This document shows positions 24,536 through 37,143 of a stretch of DNA of 64,000 nucleotides, piece by piece (position 1 is the first letter of the stretch; each line of letters opens with the position of its first letter). Where the stretch lies: contig OZ025260.1 of the NCBI GenBank assembly GCA_964019135.1, positions 20,826,254 to 20,890,253 on the forward strand. Direction: 5' to 3'. The notes beneath the pieces were generated by a model. It was not told where the DNA came from and searched no databases. It worked only from the letters and a program-made list of their open reading frames with translations. A program made the position numbers and the translations under genes. The stretch comes from Arenicola marina. Its lineage: Eukaryota > Annelida > Polychaeta > Arenicolidae.

Positions 24536-25066
24536 GCTCGGGGTGCAACTGTCATAGCGATAGGGTGTTGAGCGATTTACGATGTATTGCTCCATTGAGA
24601 GTTCTTTAATCTGGCATGACCTTGGTTGCAAGGTCGTATGCATTCAGCGCAGCATAGTGTGGTCCCAATGCTCATACCACTCCCTCCCCCCCCCCCGCTA
24701 CCAACACCAACCACATCATCGTCCCATGTAGGCTACTCCCAAAAGCCCACAAAACTGTCCGTATATTTCAGGATATGCGATACGGTGGTAACAACTGGTG
24801 CGATGTCAGCCACAGCCCTCCCCCACCCCCGCCGCCAATAACCACACCTTCTGAAGTGCCCCACAAAACCAGGTGTGACTGGAGCATTGTGTGGTGATTG
24901 CACCCCCAACCCTCGCAGTCACATGGTCCACGGTCGCTGCAGCACCTCATAGGACAGCTCGGACATTTCCGACTCTCCTCGCCATTGTTGCATTCTGCCT
25001 TCCACACAGACGCACGCACGTGACGTGTTGGCCATGCTCCTTTCGTTTTTTTTTTATTATTATCTT

Positions 25067-25457
25067 AATAAAAACCCGCCGCAATAAGACCCCCGGCATG
25101 CATATGGAAGGTTGACTTATTATTGCTCAGGGCCGTATGGCACCCCGCCGCAGACAGAACTCCGGACGTGAATTGCTAACGGCCATCATTGATATTTTGG
25201 GGCATGCATTTTTAGCATGTCTATAAGTGCCTAGTTATCACATCCCTTTGGCGACCACATAAAAATAAAAACCCGCCGCAATAAGACTCCCGGCATGCAT
25301 ATGGAAGGTTGATTTATTATTGCTCAGGGCCGTATGGCACTCCGCCGCAGACAGAACTCCGGCAGTGAATTGCTAACGGCCATCATTTATATTTTGGGGC
25401 ATGCATTTGTAGCATGTCTATAAAGTGCCTAGTTATCACATCCCTTTGGCGACCACA
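25067..25457 (+). repeat. 197-bp tandem duplication at the A/B junction
   Basis: AATAAAAACCCGCCGCAAT occurs at 25,067 and 25,264. Each copy fuses an end-of-unit segment (CCGCCGCAATAAGAC to GCTAACGGCCATCA) with a start-of-unit segment (GCATGTCTATAAGTGCC to TTTGGCGACCACAT). The fusion is a recombination scar that joins two out-of-register units. Confidence 0.85.
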
Positions 25458-26913
25458 TTGAAATACAACTGGAATTCTAAGTGGCATAGATTTGTATTAA
25501 TTAATAAGGCAGTTGCATAAATATGCTCTCATGCAGTAGAAGGGCAGTCGTAGAGAAATGGACCCCATTTTCGACCTCCGTGCTAATGCGTGCGGCGTCG
25601 TGAATAACCACTTGGCCATGAAGATTATTCGTTTAACTTTTCCTTTTACATATATTACTTAACATTGTTAATATTGCTAAATATAGTGGAAAGAAACATG
25701 TATGAAATATTTTACCAGGGAACCAGGCGGTCGAATTTTATGACAGCCTATTGTTTGTTACCTAGGACATAGCTGAGACAGGGATTGTGACATCACACGG
25801 CTGCAATTAATATGGGCGAGTGAGACATAACGATGGGCTCAATGTCAGCCTCAGCAATATGTCTTATCAATGTCGTATCCTATCACGGGACTGCTTTCTC
25901 AAATGAACCACATAAATTCCCAAATGAAGTTAACCACCGCATTGCCTCCCTCCTCATCCGCCCCCCCCCCCAACAATCCTTTTGTTCGTCTTGCAGTGGT
26001 TCTGTCTTGGGGAAGAAGACGTCTTCTTCGAGCGAAACCGGCAAGCTATTCCGCTACGTATGTGGACATCGTCTGTCAGTCTTCCATGAGACTGACCGTG
26101 GGACATCATTAATCCCTCCTCCTTCCCCCTCATCTTCCTCCACGGTGATCGCGTCCCGCATCGCCTTTCGCCCACCGCCCCCCCCCCCACCCCCAACCCC
26201 CCCCTCCCCTTCCTCGCCGTCTGTTTCGCTGATCAGCTGTGGCATACATATACCACAACTCGAGGGTGAGAGGAGGGGGGGGGGCGCACACCTAACTCTG
26301 CATCGCCCAATAGGTCTCGCAATTGCAAGTGGCTTACCCGCATGGTAGACTTGAGTTACTTAGAACGTAACCTCACCAGAGCGCCCTGCCCCCCTCCGCC
26401 AATCCACCAGGGGGGCTGGCTGGCGCTGGTCCATCCCAGGCTGCGTAACTCACAAATTCATGGGTTAATGTTTACCCATTAGAGAATCCTTCTTCGATTT
26501 GGTTACTTAAGCGTGTTGCCAAACCACGGTTTCAGTTTACAATTAAGGTACCGCACCAAGGGCGGTATTCATGCACTACACTTAGGCTACGCCAGTAGAC
26601 TTAGTAATATTGACCCTTTCTTGATTCAGAAAATCCACCTCTTTGATCAATACTTGTATTACGATGTATTTTGAACCCTTTAAATTGCTCGACATATGTT
26701 CCATTTAGCGCTAAATCTATTGGCGTAGCCTTGGTGTGGTTTATGGAACTAACGACCAAGGGAGTGGGGTGGGGCCGGGGTATGTTCTATTGGATGAAGA
26801 GTAGGGTGGTAACTCTATTTTGTCTTTTGAGCCATATGTACTTTTATTAGAACTTTATTTATTTGTCGTCGATAAAAAGAGGGCACTTTTAAGGGTGTAT
26901 ACCATCCATGATA

Positions 26914-28033
26914 AAGGTTAGCTCGCACTGCGCTGGTTTATATGCCCGGTTTACCCCGGTCCTAAAGACCGTGGACAACCTTGGACAACCCTGGGCAATC
27001 GTAAGGAGTTCGTCGTCAATCTGGGGTGATTCGGGGGAGTACCGCGGTGAACCGAAGGTCGTCTCGATGTTTTTTAACGGTTCAAACTACCGGGATGAAA
27101 AGTAGTATCGTAGTAACATCGTGTCCTACTGTTTTCGCGCCAACATTGTGCGAGATGGCCCCAGTTCGTCCCGGTATATAGGGCTGTACAGTCATTACGG
27201 GATCTTATCGAGACCCTACGAGACAGGGCGACTTATGCTCTACGTCAATGCCTAGCAGTAACGGCCTGTACGTGCTGCCTACCTTCCTGTTGTTTGCCCT
27301 CACTCGCTTCACACACAAAATCGGCGAAAGCTGTCCTTGGATGCACAATTAACCACTGAAGTTCTGTGCATATGAGAATTATAACCATCCGTCGAGCAGT
27401 GTTATATAATATATGAGCGATTAGACAGAATGCTGTTGTCTCGTAAGTCACTGTCAGTGTCAGACGATCTAATGAGCTGCGCGGGGTTTCCCGGCCATGT
27501 CGCATGACGTAATAATCATCATGACTCGCATGCCTGCGCGTGGTATCTATGGTTACGTAACAACGCTCCCTATAGGGACTGACCAGGCGAGGATAATGGT
27601 GTTCCGTTTGTCGCAAAAAATGTAAACATTGATGATTTGCCTCAAAATACAACGCTTTATACAGTCTCGTCGAATAAACCACCAGTATTATAGGGAGATA
27701 AATGTCTTATCTTTAACTATATTATGATTTTATAGTTAGGAATGCCTGGACCAAAGCAAACAAAAAATAGTTTCACACCCACACGATTCTTTACGCACAA
27801 ACCGCGCCGCCGACCGGTTCCCAACACACGAACGTTGACTACAATGAGTGCGCGTCACACAGCTGTAGCAAGGCACCAGCGTGATGCGCACTCGTTCTAA
27901 GAGCCCGTGTTTTTTTTGTTAGTCCCTAAAAGACCTAAACCGGAAATAGAACCCGCGAGAATTGTACAGCCCTATAGACCGGGGAGGACCTGGGTAAACC
28001 GTTGCCTAAGACGACACAGTGTGAGCTTGCCTT
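26914..28033. mobile_element. 1.1-kb inverted-repeat DNA element (non-autonomous)
   Basis: The left end AAGGTTAGCTCGCACTGCG and the inverse of the right end AAGGCAAGCTCACACTGTG match at 15 of 19 positions. A second inverted pair lies inside (TATATAGGGCTGTACAG near 27,176 and CTGTACAATTCTCG-side sequence, read inversely, near 27,960). Copy C has the equivalent of the empty site (CCATCCTTGTTAAGGATGAG at about 43,770-43,790), which shows the block is an insertion. No transposase frame is seen. The superfamily is unassigned because the target duplication is not clear. Confidence 0.7.
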
Positions 28034-28965
28034 CAAGATGAGTCCCCACCGTGGGCCCTTTGACGACCGTGTCACCCCTGGATCCATCACAGGGTACACC
28101 AGCTTACTTACCCAGTTTTGTGCTTTTTAATCCTAGGTTCCAATGCCAATTGCCAGCAAGATCAATGTCGAAACCTGTCATTGATTGCCTCAACGAGAGG
28201 CGAAAAACGAGAAAGGCACTTCCCAACATGATTAAAATTTACCTGCACGGCGATGGCGTTTTCTCTTTCACTCTGTAGCCTTGTTACAAACGCGCATCTC
28301 TTCACACTGACACTCCAAAGATCAGTCAAAAGGGGAAACGCATGGCCTGATTGACAGCTGAAAGGTGCCGAAAGGGTGACTGATGGCGGAGAGGGACAGG
28401 CATCATAACATATGAGTCAGTGATTGGTGGCGAATCGTTAGAGGATGTTCTGTTCACAACCCACTGGGCACGAATGCAGCAGCACTGTGGGCCTTGGGAT
28501 CATCGCCCCCATTAATCACCTGCCGTAAGCTCCCACGCCCCGCCGTAATGGCCCAGTAACTGAAAGAATTCAATGCAATGTCAGTCTGAAGTAATGGTCT
28601 GCCAGAGCCGGGGGAAAATTCAACGGCTTAAGCGCCATTTATCTCTGGGCACTATGTGCGGATGTTTTCTTTTCTCTTTCTTTCATTGCACCAATCAGTG
28701 GATTTATGTTTTACTCTGTGATCGGCAGATAATTCAATCATAATGAAGGTATGCCCCTACACCACCCAATTGGGTTTTGTTTTATGTGGGCTCTTTCAAG
28801 AGAAATGATATTGTTTTCCGTATTTGTATATACAGAACCCCCAACCTCTCTAGCTCTCACCCTCTCTCTCTCTCTGGCTCTCTGTTATATGAGATTTCTG
28901 AGCCACCACCGATATGCCATCGCATCCAACCACAAGATTTCCGGAGCGCGTGTGGCTAATTCGTC
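28034..28965 (+). other. well-conserved non-coding block of the tandem unit (copy B)
   Basis: This stretch aligns with C 43,785-44,730 with few gaps. Both copies keep TGATTGACAG (28,348-28,357 and 44,102-44,111), a Pbx/Meis-type composite, and GAGTCAGTGATTGGTGGCG. They also keep GCCATTTATC and CACCAATCAGTGGATTTATG. No frame is conserved. Whether the block is regulatory or merely a young duplicate cannot be told from two copies. Confidence 0.45.
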
Positions 28966-31900
28966 ACACAGCTACCCATGGACGACCCACATTAGCAGGC
29001 CCCCACCCCCTACCACCCCCCCCCCACCCCCCTAACTTCTCCCGGCAAAATAACTCTTTTTCACCAACTTTTTATCACTTTTCGTTTGCTGGCCAGTGAT
29101 TTGCCCATTGCAATGCGGCAGGGACTCGCGGTTTTCCTGCTACTAGGCGACAATCTGCTCATTCCCATGCCACTGCAGGCTTCCGGTGTGGTCTCCGCGC
29201 CGTGACCAAGAAATCAGCTTCTCCCCTAATCGGAAAAAAACACACAGAGAAGAGAAAACGGAGGCCCAATGGCAAAGGGCGAGCGAGTCATGAATGTACT
29301 GGGTGGACAATGTTAGGTCTCTGCTGGGTTTCAGCGGTCTGGGTTTGTTTGTGTGTGACGCCGCTTGTACTGGGTGGACAATGTTAGGAAATACAGGTGC
29401 CATTGCATCTGGAAATGCTGTGATTACTTCAATAAGGTTAAAGCTGCCGCAGCAATATTCCGCCTACGTTATGGACTGCCCAAATGTTGGTGCAAACGCA
29501 CCATGCAGGAATGGAAATGCCGCGCAAATGTATTTTTATTGTCAATGTCAAGTGCCACACAGACAGCATGACATTAGTCTTGCAGCGGACCCAAATATAT
29601 CTTATCCAACAACCTTGACAAAGCAAACGATCCACCTTAAATTCATCAGCATATAATGGAGCGATGACTTTAATGTGAAACAATAATAATTGGAGGACAA
29701 TGGGAAAAAACATTTGGACAACAATAAGACAACAAGAGTACCATAACAAGACAGCCCTAGACAAAAGTGATTGATCGGGATGCCCCTCTTTGCAGCCCCC
29801 TGGGGCCCAAACCAAGCCCCCTGTGTCAGTTCTGACCACAGATATTTTCATAAGAGACATAAAAGTCTAGAAATAGGACAAGTCAAGCAGTTTGGACTTT
29901 GGAATAATAAATACGTCTGATTCAAGACTTCCGCTCCAGCCTTCTGTAATTATCTCTCTGAATATAGGCATAGTGATGAATTTAGAAGGGTGAGGGGGCC
30001 TTTGTGCGAAGATAGCTTCATTAAACAAGACCAAAGACCCTTCCGAGATAATGAGATATGTATATTCTTTCATGTTGTACCCATTCAAAAATAATCAAGA
30101 GCACGTATCCTTGTTTTTTTTATATACTCTTTTGGTATGTCATTATCTGAAATAGAATGGTTTTGGAAAAGAAATCCCAAGTACATCGCGTACTCTGCGC
30201 TAATGATCGGCGGTTCATCGACTTCGTCGCGGCTGCCTGTTGCCAGTGCCTCTTTGGCCTATTTCTCCCAAGGGACTGAGTGTCACACCTCGACTCTGAC
30301 CTTAGATTGGGTTATCGATCATCAAGACACGCACACTACTGGTAAAATAAAGGCGAGCCTGCCACTAGCCGATGCAGTTGTATCGACCACGAGTCTTTGA
30401 TCCGAGAGCACTAATTGTCCAAGTTATGGTCGCGATGACCTCATACTGAACAACCCATAAAATGGGTGAAAGAAAAAAGACGAAATACCGTCGAGAACTG
30501 TACAATGACAGCATCGTGTTACAGGTCAACGGGTTGGAAAGAAGGCAAGGAATGGTTACTCACTCACCTCGGAGCATAATAAACACAAAAATATCGTGTT
30601 ATAAAATACTCAACGGACGCCTGCGGGTTATGGCGGATACAGCCACACCACGTGACCTTATCGGCGTGACTCGGGAGGTGGCGGTGCAGGAAACAGGAAA
30701 CCGAAAGTAGGAAGAATGACTGCGTGGGTACAATAGCTTGTGCGTCCTGCTTTGCCATAATCCAGGCGGTGATGATGGCGGTTTGGCAGAACCTTACTCC
30801 AGGTCACGAAACTCGGATCTGGGGATCGGATCTATCGCCGGCCGTCTTCCTCATCGTCTCTTTCTCGAGGATACAGCCGCCTTGTCTTACTTTCTTACCC
30901 CTAGGATGAAGGAAGCGGATCAATTTAGCTCCCACCCCTCCCCCCCCCCCCCTCCCCATCCAGATCTCCGGAGGGATGATGCACACACAACACGTTAGCG
31001 TCAAGCCTACAATGTAAAACTGAAGCCGTTTTTTCGCGGCTGGTTTGTGATGGATAGCGTCAGTGTAAATCCTCTCATTTATCCTCACAAATACGTCTCT
31101 TGATTTTGCGCTTCCGCCTGTGATTCATGGCAGATTAGTGCCAGAGACTCGCGCCGGAAGGTTCCACATAGTCCCGTCTTAATGAACATCCGTCATATAT
31201 CTCGGAGCAAGGACTGACCATTTGATATTTGAAGAGAGAGAGAGGGGTGGTGGGCGGGCGGGGGGTGGAGTGCTATGGTTTTTTCTTTTCCAAAAAAATA
31301 TTTTCTGCGCATTCTTTGGCAAATAAAAATTGCGTCGTTTAAGGGCTCCTTGGAAATATGTCTCTTAAAATGTTCTTCCTTTCACGATGGTCTCACAATA
31401 TTATCTTGCTCCCATCAGATTGCCCAAATTTCTTTGCCGTGTCTTCTTGGCGTTAGCTTGTGCCCAGAGCAATGTCGGCGCGGCACCTAACGCCGCCTTA
31501 CGCCGTCCATGTAGTCAAAACATTGGTCGCTTGAATTATGAATGACATTTGGCCATATATGTATACGCGGCAGACGAATATTGTCTAAGGTGAGACAAAC
31601 TCCCGACTGTAAATTGTCTTTATTTGCCACACTTGAAAGCAATGGACACGATGCATCAATGGTTGATGGCAAATATGTAATACTTTATAAAACAAATCAA
31701 GAATTCATTTACAAAAAAAACAGAATCAATTTTGGTGTGATAGAAATGTCCCACTACTCTCTATCTCGGTCTCTTGCTAGAACACTGTATAATTATAATG
31801 ATATATATATACATATATATATATATATAACTTGCTTATATAACCTGCAAAACAAGAGCGTGCGAACAAATGTTTGGATTTTGGGTTCTGTCGAGCAGTA

Positions 31901-33222
31901 TTACCGTTTTACGTGATGTGCTGTAGTAAATTGTATATTATATGTTAAGTCTGATTTATTCGGACACCTTAGAACAGCGGCCATGCTGGTGGGCAATATC
32001 TGGCTCCTCATTCCGGCTAAGATGCCGGTGATGAAACAGATTTGGATTTTTTCACGAAAGTCCCCTCGTTGACAAAGAAACTTGCGTATGTCTTTAGCTT
32101 TGGTAATTGAGGTGTGCACATTACTAAAGCTGAATATGAGGTGCCAACCTCGCACTGAACTCAGTTGACTTCTCCAACCTCAGATTGACAGCGCATTAAA
32201 TTTGAGAACTAAATCTAACAAAGCTGATATATAAACGCAACGTGATGCAAAATCGATATCTTCCATTTATCGCCCAGTGGCGCTTTGACAACACGTGACA
32301 GCTACGACATATTAACTCATATATGCCGCCCAGCTTCATATTCTCTTATTGATTCTGAAGTGAGATTGAGAGAGGGTGAGGAAAAGAAGGGTTCTGTAGC
32401 TTTCTTTAATCACATGAGCCAGATTAATATTGCTACTCAATCCATGGCGGGGATATTCCTTTGCTTGTTTAGGCAATAAGATCCCCCGTAACCCACTCAA
32501 CAAGCCATCCCCTGAAGCTACCAACAAGTGAATGACGTAAAGATGATATGCGTACTAACTACTGAAATAAAAAGTCCTAGCCAACACTGGATGATGAAGA
32601 GGAAGATTAAATGTAAATAGAAGTGAGACGGCAAAAACCTGATAGACATTCACCCTCTCCACAGTCTGGCGACCGGACGTGCTTTTTACGTCTGTCTGTG
32701 ATACAGGTCTTTGAGACGTTGAATGATTTATAAAAACTACGGAGGTGAAGGCTCGCGTTACACCCGTTAACAGGAGCCGGACGGACGCGGAATTACAAAT
32801 GCAATCAGATAACAGGGCAAACCCCAGGCAAGGTGTCCATATTGTAATTAAGTCCCACTTAGAGCGGTGAGTCTCGTGTAGCTTTTGGAAAAGCAGCGAT
32901 GGCAAAAGAAAAAAGAAAAGAAAAAGTGGGTTGATAGCTTCGGTTAATACATAGATCTGGGGAGTGTTTGTGCCCATGGCGTGGCTAAAACTGCCTTCAA
33001 TGAAGAACCAGAATGCAGTCGACAACCTTTTCTCCCGACAATGTCAAGTTTTTGCAACCACAGACCATAACAACTAAAGGACCTTCTCACACATTGTCAA
33101 AGGGGCTTTGGATTTTCACCCTATTTTCCAAGCAATTTCGACCTAAACATGCAGGTCGTCTTTCCAACTGATCTCGACTTTAACAGTAAATGTAAGGTTT
33201 CAAAAAAAGAGTTTGCGCTAAG

Positions 33223-33660
33223 ATTGATTAGTCCCTTGGCATCGAGACATTACCCATTGGACTCTTTGTATCGAGGCAACACCAAACAGACATTTGGCAT
33301 CGAGACAAAACCGATTAGACCCTTGGCGTCGAGACAAAACCGATTGGACACTTGGCATCAAGTCAATACCGATTAGACCCTTGGCATCGAGACAATATCG
33401 ACTAGACCCTTAGCATAGAGACAATACCGATTAGACACTTGGCATCAAGTCAATACCGATTGGATCCTTAGCATCGAGACAATACCGACCAAACGTTAAA
33501 CGCCGAGACAATACCGACTAGACGTTAAACGCCGAGACAATACCGACCAAACGTTAAACGCCGAGATAATACCGACCAGACGTTGAACGCCGAAACAATA
33601 CCGACCAGACGTTAAACGCCGAGACAATATCGACCAGTCGTTAAACGCCGAGACAATGGC
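33223..33660. repeat. 29-bp minisatellite in copy B
   Basis: The same family as at 24.2 kb. The right half is homogenised for a different variant, ACGTTAAACGCCGAGACAAT + ACCGACCAA (also 29 bp), that is rare in A and C. Confidence 0.9.
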
Positions 33661-35633
33661 GCTCGGGGTGCTAATGTCATAGCGATATTGTGTTGTGCGA
33701 TTTACGATGTATGGCTCCATTGAGAGTTCGTTAATCTGGCATGACCTTTGTTGCAAGGTCTTATGCATTCAGCGCAGCATAGTGTGGTCCCAATGCTCAC
33801 CCCCCCCTCCCCCCCGCTAACCACACCAACCACATCATCGTCCCATGTAGGCTACTCCCAAAGGCCCACAAAACTGTCCCTATCTTTCAGGAATTGCGAT
33901 CAGCTGGTAACAACTGGTGCGATGTCAGACACAGCCCTCCCCCTGCCACCCGCCGCCATTAACCACACCTTCTGAAGCACCTCACAAACCCAGGTGTGAC
34001 TGGAGCATTGTGTCGTGATTGCGCCTCATCCCCCCTCTCACCCCCATCCCCCGCAGTCACGTGGTCCCGGTGGCTGCAGCACCCCATAGGACAGCGTGGA
34101 CATTTCCGGCTCTCCTCGCCATTGTTGCATTCTGCCTTCCACACAGACGCACGCACGTCACGTGTTGGCCATGCTCTTTTCGTTTTTTTTTTATTATTAT
34201 CTTGATAAAAACCGCCGCAATAAGACTCCCGGCATGCATCTGGAGGGTTGATTTATTATTGCTGAGGGCCGTATGGCACTCCGCCGCAGACAGAGCTCCG
34301 GCAACGAATTGCTAACGGCCATCAATTAGACCTAAACTGGATGACGACTTTTCGTGACGTAATAAACTGATCCAAGCTGTTAAGCCATTAAATGACGTCA
34401 CTGTTGCTTTTATCCATATATTGAAATATTCTATATGGTAAAAAAGCTCTTTCACGTGCGTTATGTCGGATAAACACATCGGACAAACAAAGCAGCATGT
34501 CACTTTGTTGTCAGTTTCAGAGATGAGTACCGCTCACTTTTACCTACCATCAACTATGATTGTCAATTTCATGCTCACGATTAAGGAAAAAGGACTCACT
34601 TGTGGGCGGGGCTTAGCGTCGGAGTGTGGATCAGTCTATTATGACCGACACACAAGAACTATTATTGTAGTCCTCGCCTAAAAATCCTCGCGTTGATTCC
34701 TAGCGCAATGGCTATATTCTCCGGATTTCCTTGTGAGGTCACGTGCCACCGAGTCACGCCAGGTAACCTGACACCCACGCCGAGGGGGGATGCTGTGACC
34801 AAGGGGCAACTCCTGTCTTCAGTGTATCCCTCGCGGGTACGCCATATTGCCTGTCACATGGGGTCTGGCTCTCTAAGGGAAAATCTCGACAACACTACCT
34901 AAAACAACGGGCACTGCTATCAAAAGTACCAACGATGGTCATTTTGGTTGATGTATTGTGGTAATACTAATATGGAATCATCACTTATTGGGGTTGTAGT
35001 GCCAGGTATAGTAATGGGAATGGTCCAATGGTCTTTGATAAATTAATATATTATGCGGCAGTAACTGCTTTAGAAAACCTACGATCAGGGTGAAACACGC
35101 CAGGAAATTACACATAACATTACATCTTGTGCTTCATATGTGTATCTGTGGGACTGATAGCCCCCCGCGCCGCGTTCATTCACCTGTCGGGACGCCACCT
35201 TGCGGACTCCAGCGCCGCGATGAAAGCGCCATATGGAGTAAGGGCCCCGCGACACGACACCCCAACGTGAGTCGGCCATTGTGCCCCCCCCCCCCCCCCC
35301 CGACCGCTGCCGGACCCCTCCCCACTCCCAGGCCCCTCCCCACGGCCATACCCCTCACCGATCCCAGACCCCTTCCCGCTCTCAGACCCCTCGCCTGGCT
35401 CGCCTTCCTGCTTGACCCCTCCCCCCCCCACTCTCCCTCGTTGTTCCCATGCCCTGGCCATTCGCAGATATCGACCGCTGTGTCGGTTTCAGATTTAAGC
35501 TTGGCTTTGTCCCAGGATTGTTCCATGGGATAGTGATTCAAATAGGACTTCACTACGCCGTCGGCACCGCACTGACGCAAAACTTGAAGAGCTCACTCCA
35601 TTCAACCCGAATCGGGTGCCTTCAGTTTCAGTA

Positions 35634-35925
35634 GGCTCGGCACGGTTTGGCATGGATTGGCTCGGCTTAGTTCGACCCAGCTCGGCTCGGGTTGGCTCGG
35701 CTTAGTTTGGCCCAGCTCGGCTCGGGTTGGCTCGGCTTAGTTCAGCTTAGTTCGGCTCGGCTCGGGTCGACTCGGGTCGACTCGACTCGGCTCGGCTCGG
35801 CTTAGTTCGGCCCAGTTCGTGTCGACTCGGGTTGGCTCAGCTTAGTTCGGCTCGACTCGGGTTGACTCGGCTCCGCTCCACTCGACTCGGCTCGGTTCGA
35901 TTCGGCTTGCCAAGGCTCGGCTCGG
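35634..35925. repeat. (GGCTC)n-type pentanucleotide repeat, copy B
   Basis: Degenerate runs of GGCTCGGCTCGG mixed with GGCTTAGTTCGG and GACTCGGGTCGACTC. The equivalent in C (51,392-51,483) is shorter and purer. Confidence 0.85.
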
Positions 35926-36740
35926 GTATCTTGTCTGTTTACGTACTTCACACGAAAGTAATGAACTAGATGAATCCTCTGTAATGCCGTTCCTGCCGGT
36001 CGAGCACGCTGGCCATGCGCACTACAATGAACCCAACTGGGCCACCAGGCTGTCTCCGCCTTAAGCAGTATCACTGAAATCCACCATTCAACAATGTGCC
36101 GTAACTAAGAAAACATAAGCCAAAATTATGAACTTTCTCACAAGAAAAAAGGCGAAAACGTCTGAAATTGTGGTTAGTGTATTAGTGCTCTGTGCTTCGC
36201 TCCACGCGATTACTACCGCTAAGAGTTACGGTCCCTGGGAGAACAATAAATAATCAATCGGATTCTTGTCCCTAAATCATGGCTATTTATACCAATAGCG
36301 GAAACAGGAGACGAACAGAACAAATTTAACTTTCCGCTGAGGATTAGTTTTTTTGCAAGATTTACATGTAAACAATTGGTTGAAAAAATATATTTCGGCC
36401 TCGCCTGCCGGCAGAAGCGGTACCGACCGCTAGCCGTTCCTTCTCGTTCATGTCTTGGGATCTTCCATCGCGCCCTACTCTCGTGTTCCTACCCTCAGCA
36501 TTGAATATCTGCACCATAATTGATCTCGTGACTGGTCTATGTCACTTCTCAACATGTGGGCTGTTAAGGAATAAAGAGCCCAAAGAATTGATGGGGCATT
36601 GAACATGGGCACTGACCTCCCGCAATAACAAGAGGGTTGTTTGGGTGGGGGCTTGGAAAAAAAAAAGTTCGTGCACCGATAGAGTTATGTTGCAGTTAAT
36701 CATGGTATTGAGCGGCATATTTAGTTAGCCCCATGCTTAA

Positions 36741-36860
36741 GGGACCCTCCGTGGCTGAGTTGGAAGCGCACTGAGACTCATACCAACAGACCAGCCTCCT
36801 TCATGCTGGGCATGACCTTGTGGAGTGTCTTACAAATCATTTATATCGCATTTCCCCGTG
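36741..36860 (+). other. tRNA-like (A-box) segment, possible SINE head
   Basis: TGGCTGAGTTGG at 36,752-36,763 fits the Pol III A-box (TRGYNNARNNGG) in the context CCTCCGTGGCTGAGTTGGAA. A convincing B-box was not found at the expected distance, and the 3' half does not fold as a tRNA by eye. The same segment is at 52,316-52,327 in copy C. Confidence 0.3.
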
Positions 36861-36912
36861 TGGCTCATTGGCCCGGTCTAACCAAATAAGCACAAACATT
36901 CAACCCTAAACT

Positions 36913-37088
36913 AGAGTCATAATTGACAATTATTGAACGATAAACATGATTCCGGTATTTCATTATTAAGATTGATCACGTGATCATGTGGTCATGTGAC
37001 ATCTGTCATCTAGCTGTCACTTCTTAGCATTCGAACAATAGCCGGCTGAGTGTGCACTTCGACATTATAAAATAAAGAGAATATAACA
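36913..37088 (+). repeat. 5' LTR of the Gypsy element
   Basis: It ends AATATAACA and matches the 3' LTR base for base from about 36,918 on. It contains the self-complementary GATCACGTGATC and a TTATAAAATAAAG segment that may combine promoter and poly(A) functions. Confidence 0.9.
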
Positions 37089-37143
37089 TGGTGGCAGCGG
37101 TTAAAAGAACTTAGCTTGTGAGGTCCAAGAAGATAAAGAAAAT

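Larger units (their letters stand above)
17553..25263 (+). repeat. copy A of the ~11-kb tandem unit, right end missing
   Basis: Landmarks shared in order with the other copies include: GGCAAGGTCATAATTAGCG (about 17,575); GTTGGGACGGCCAGCTGTT (about 17,836); TTACCAGGGAACCAGGCGG (about 18,588); CTTATTTATTTGTCGTCGA (about 19,742); GGAAATGCTGTGATTACTTC (about 20,870); a 29-bp minisatellite; and CCGCCGCAATAAGAC near the end. It lacks the last ~2.5 kb seen in B and C. It also lacks a ~0.9-kb block corresponding to B 28,034-28,960, which was lost together with half of the inverted-repeat element at 19,802. No frame is conserved among copies. By eye it is nearer to B than to C. Confidence 0.85.
25264..36912 (+). 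repeat. copy B of the ~11-kb tandem unit, left end missing
   Basis: It starts within the junction duplication, then follows the same order of landmarks as A and C: TTACCAGGGAACCAGGCGG at about 25,716, GGAAATGCTGTGATTACTTC at about 29,411, and the 29-bp array at 33.2-33.7 kb. It adds the right part missing from A (34.3-36.9 kb), which aligns with C 50.05-52.46 kb. The left ~0.7 kb found in A, C and D is absent. It contains a full 1.1-kb inverted-repeat element. The young Gypsy element follows directly. Confidence 0.85.

Noticed and set aside
30564-30758. Minus-strand frame kept in B and C (AIVPTQSFFLL...) followed by a good splice donor
   Set aside because: Nearly every difference between B and C is non-synonymous, A lacks the segment, and no partner exon was found.
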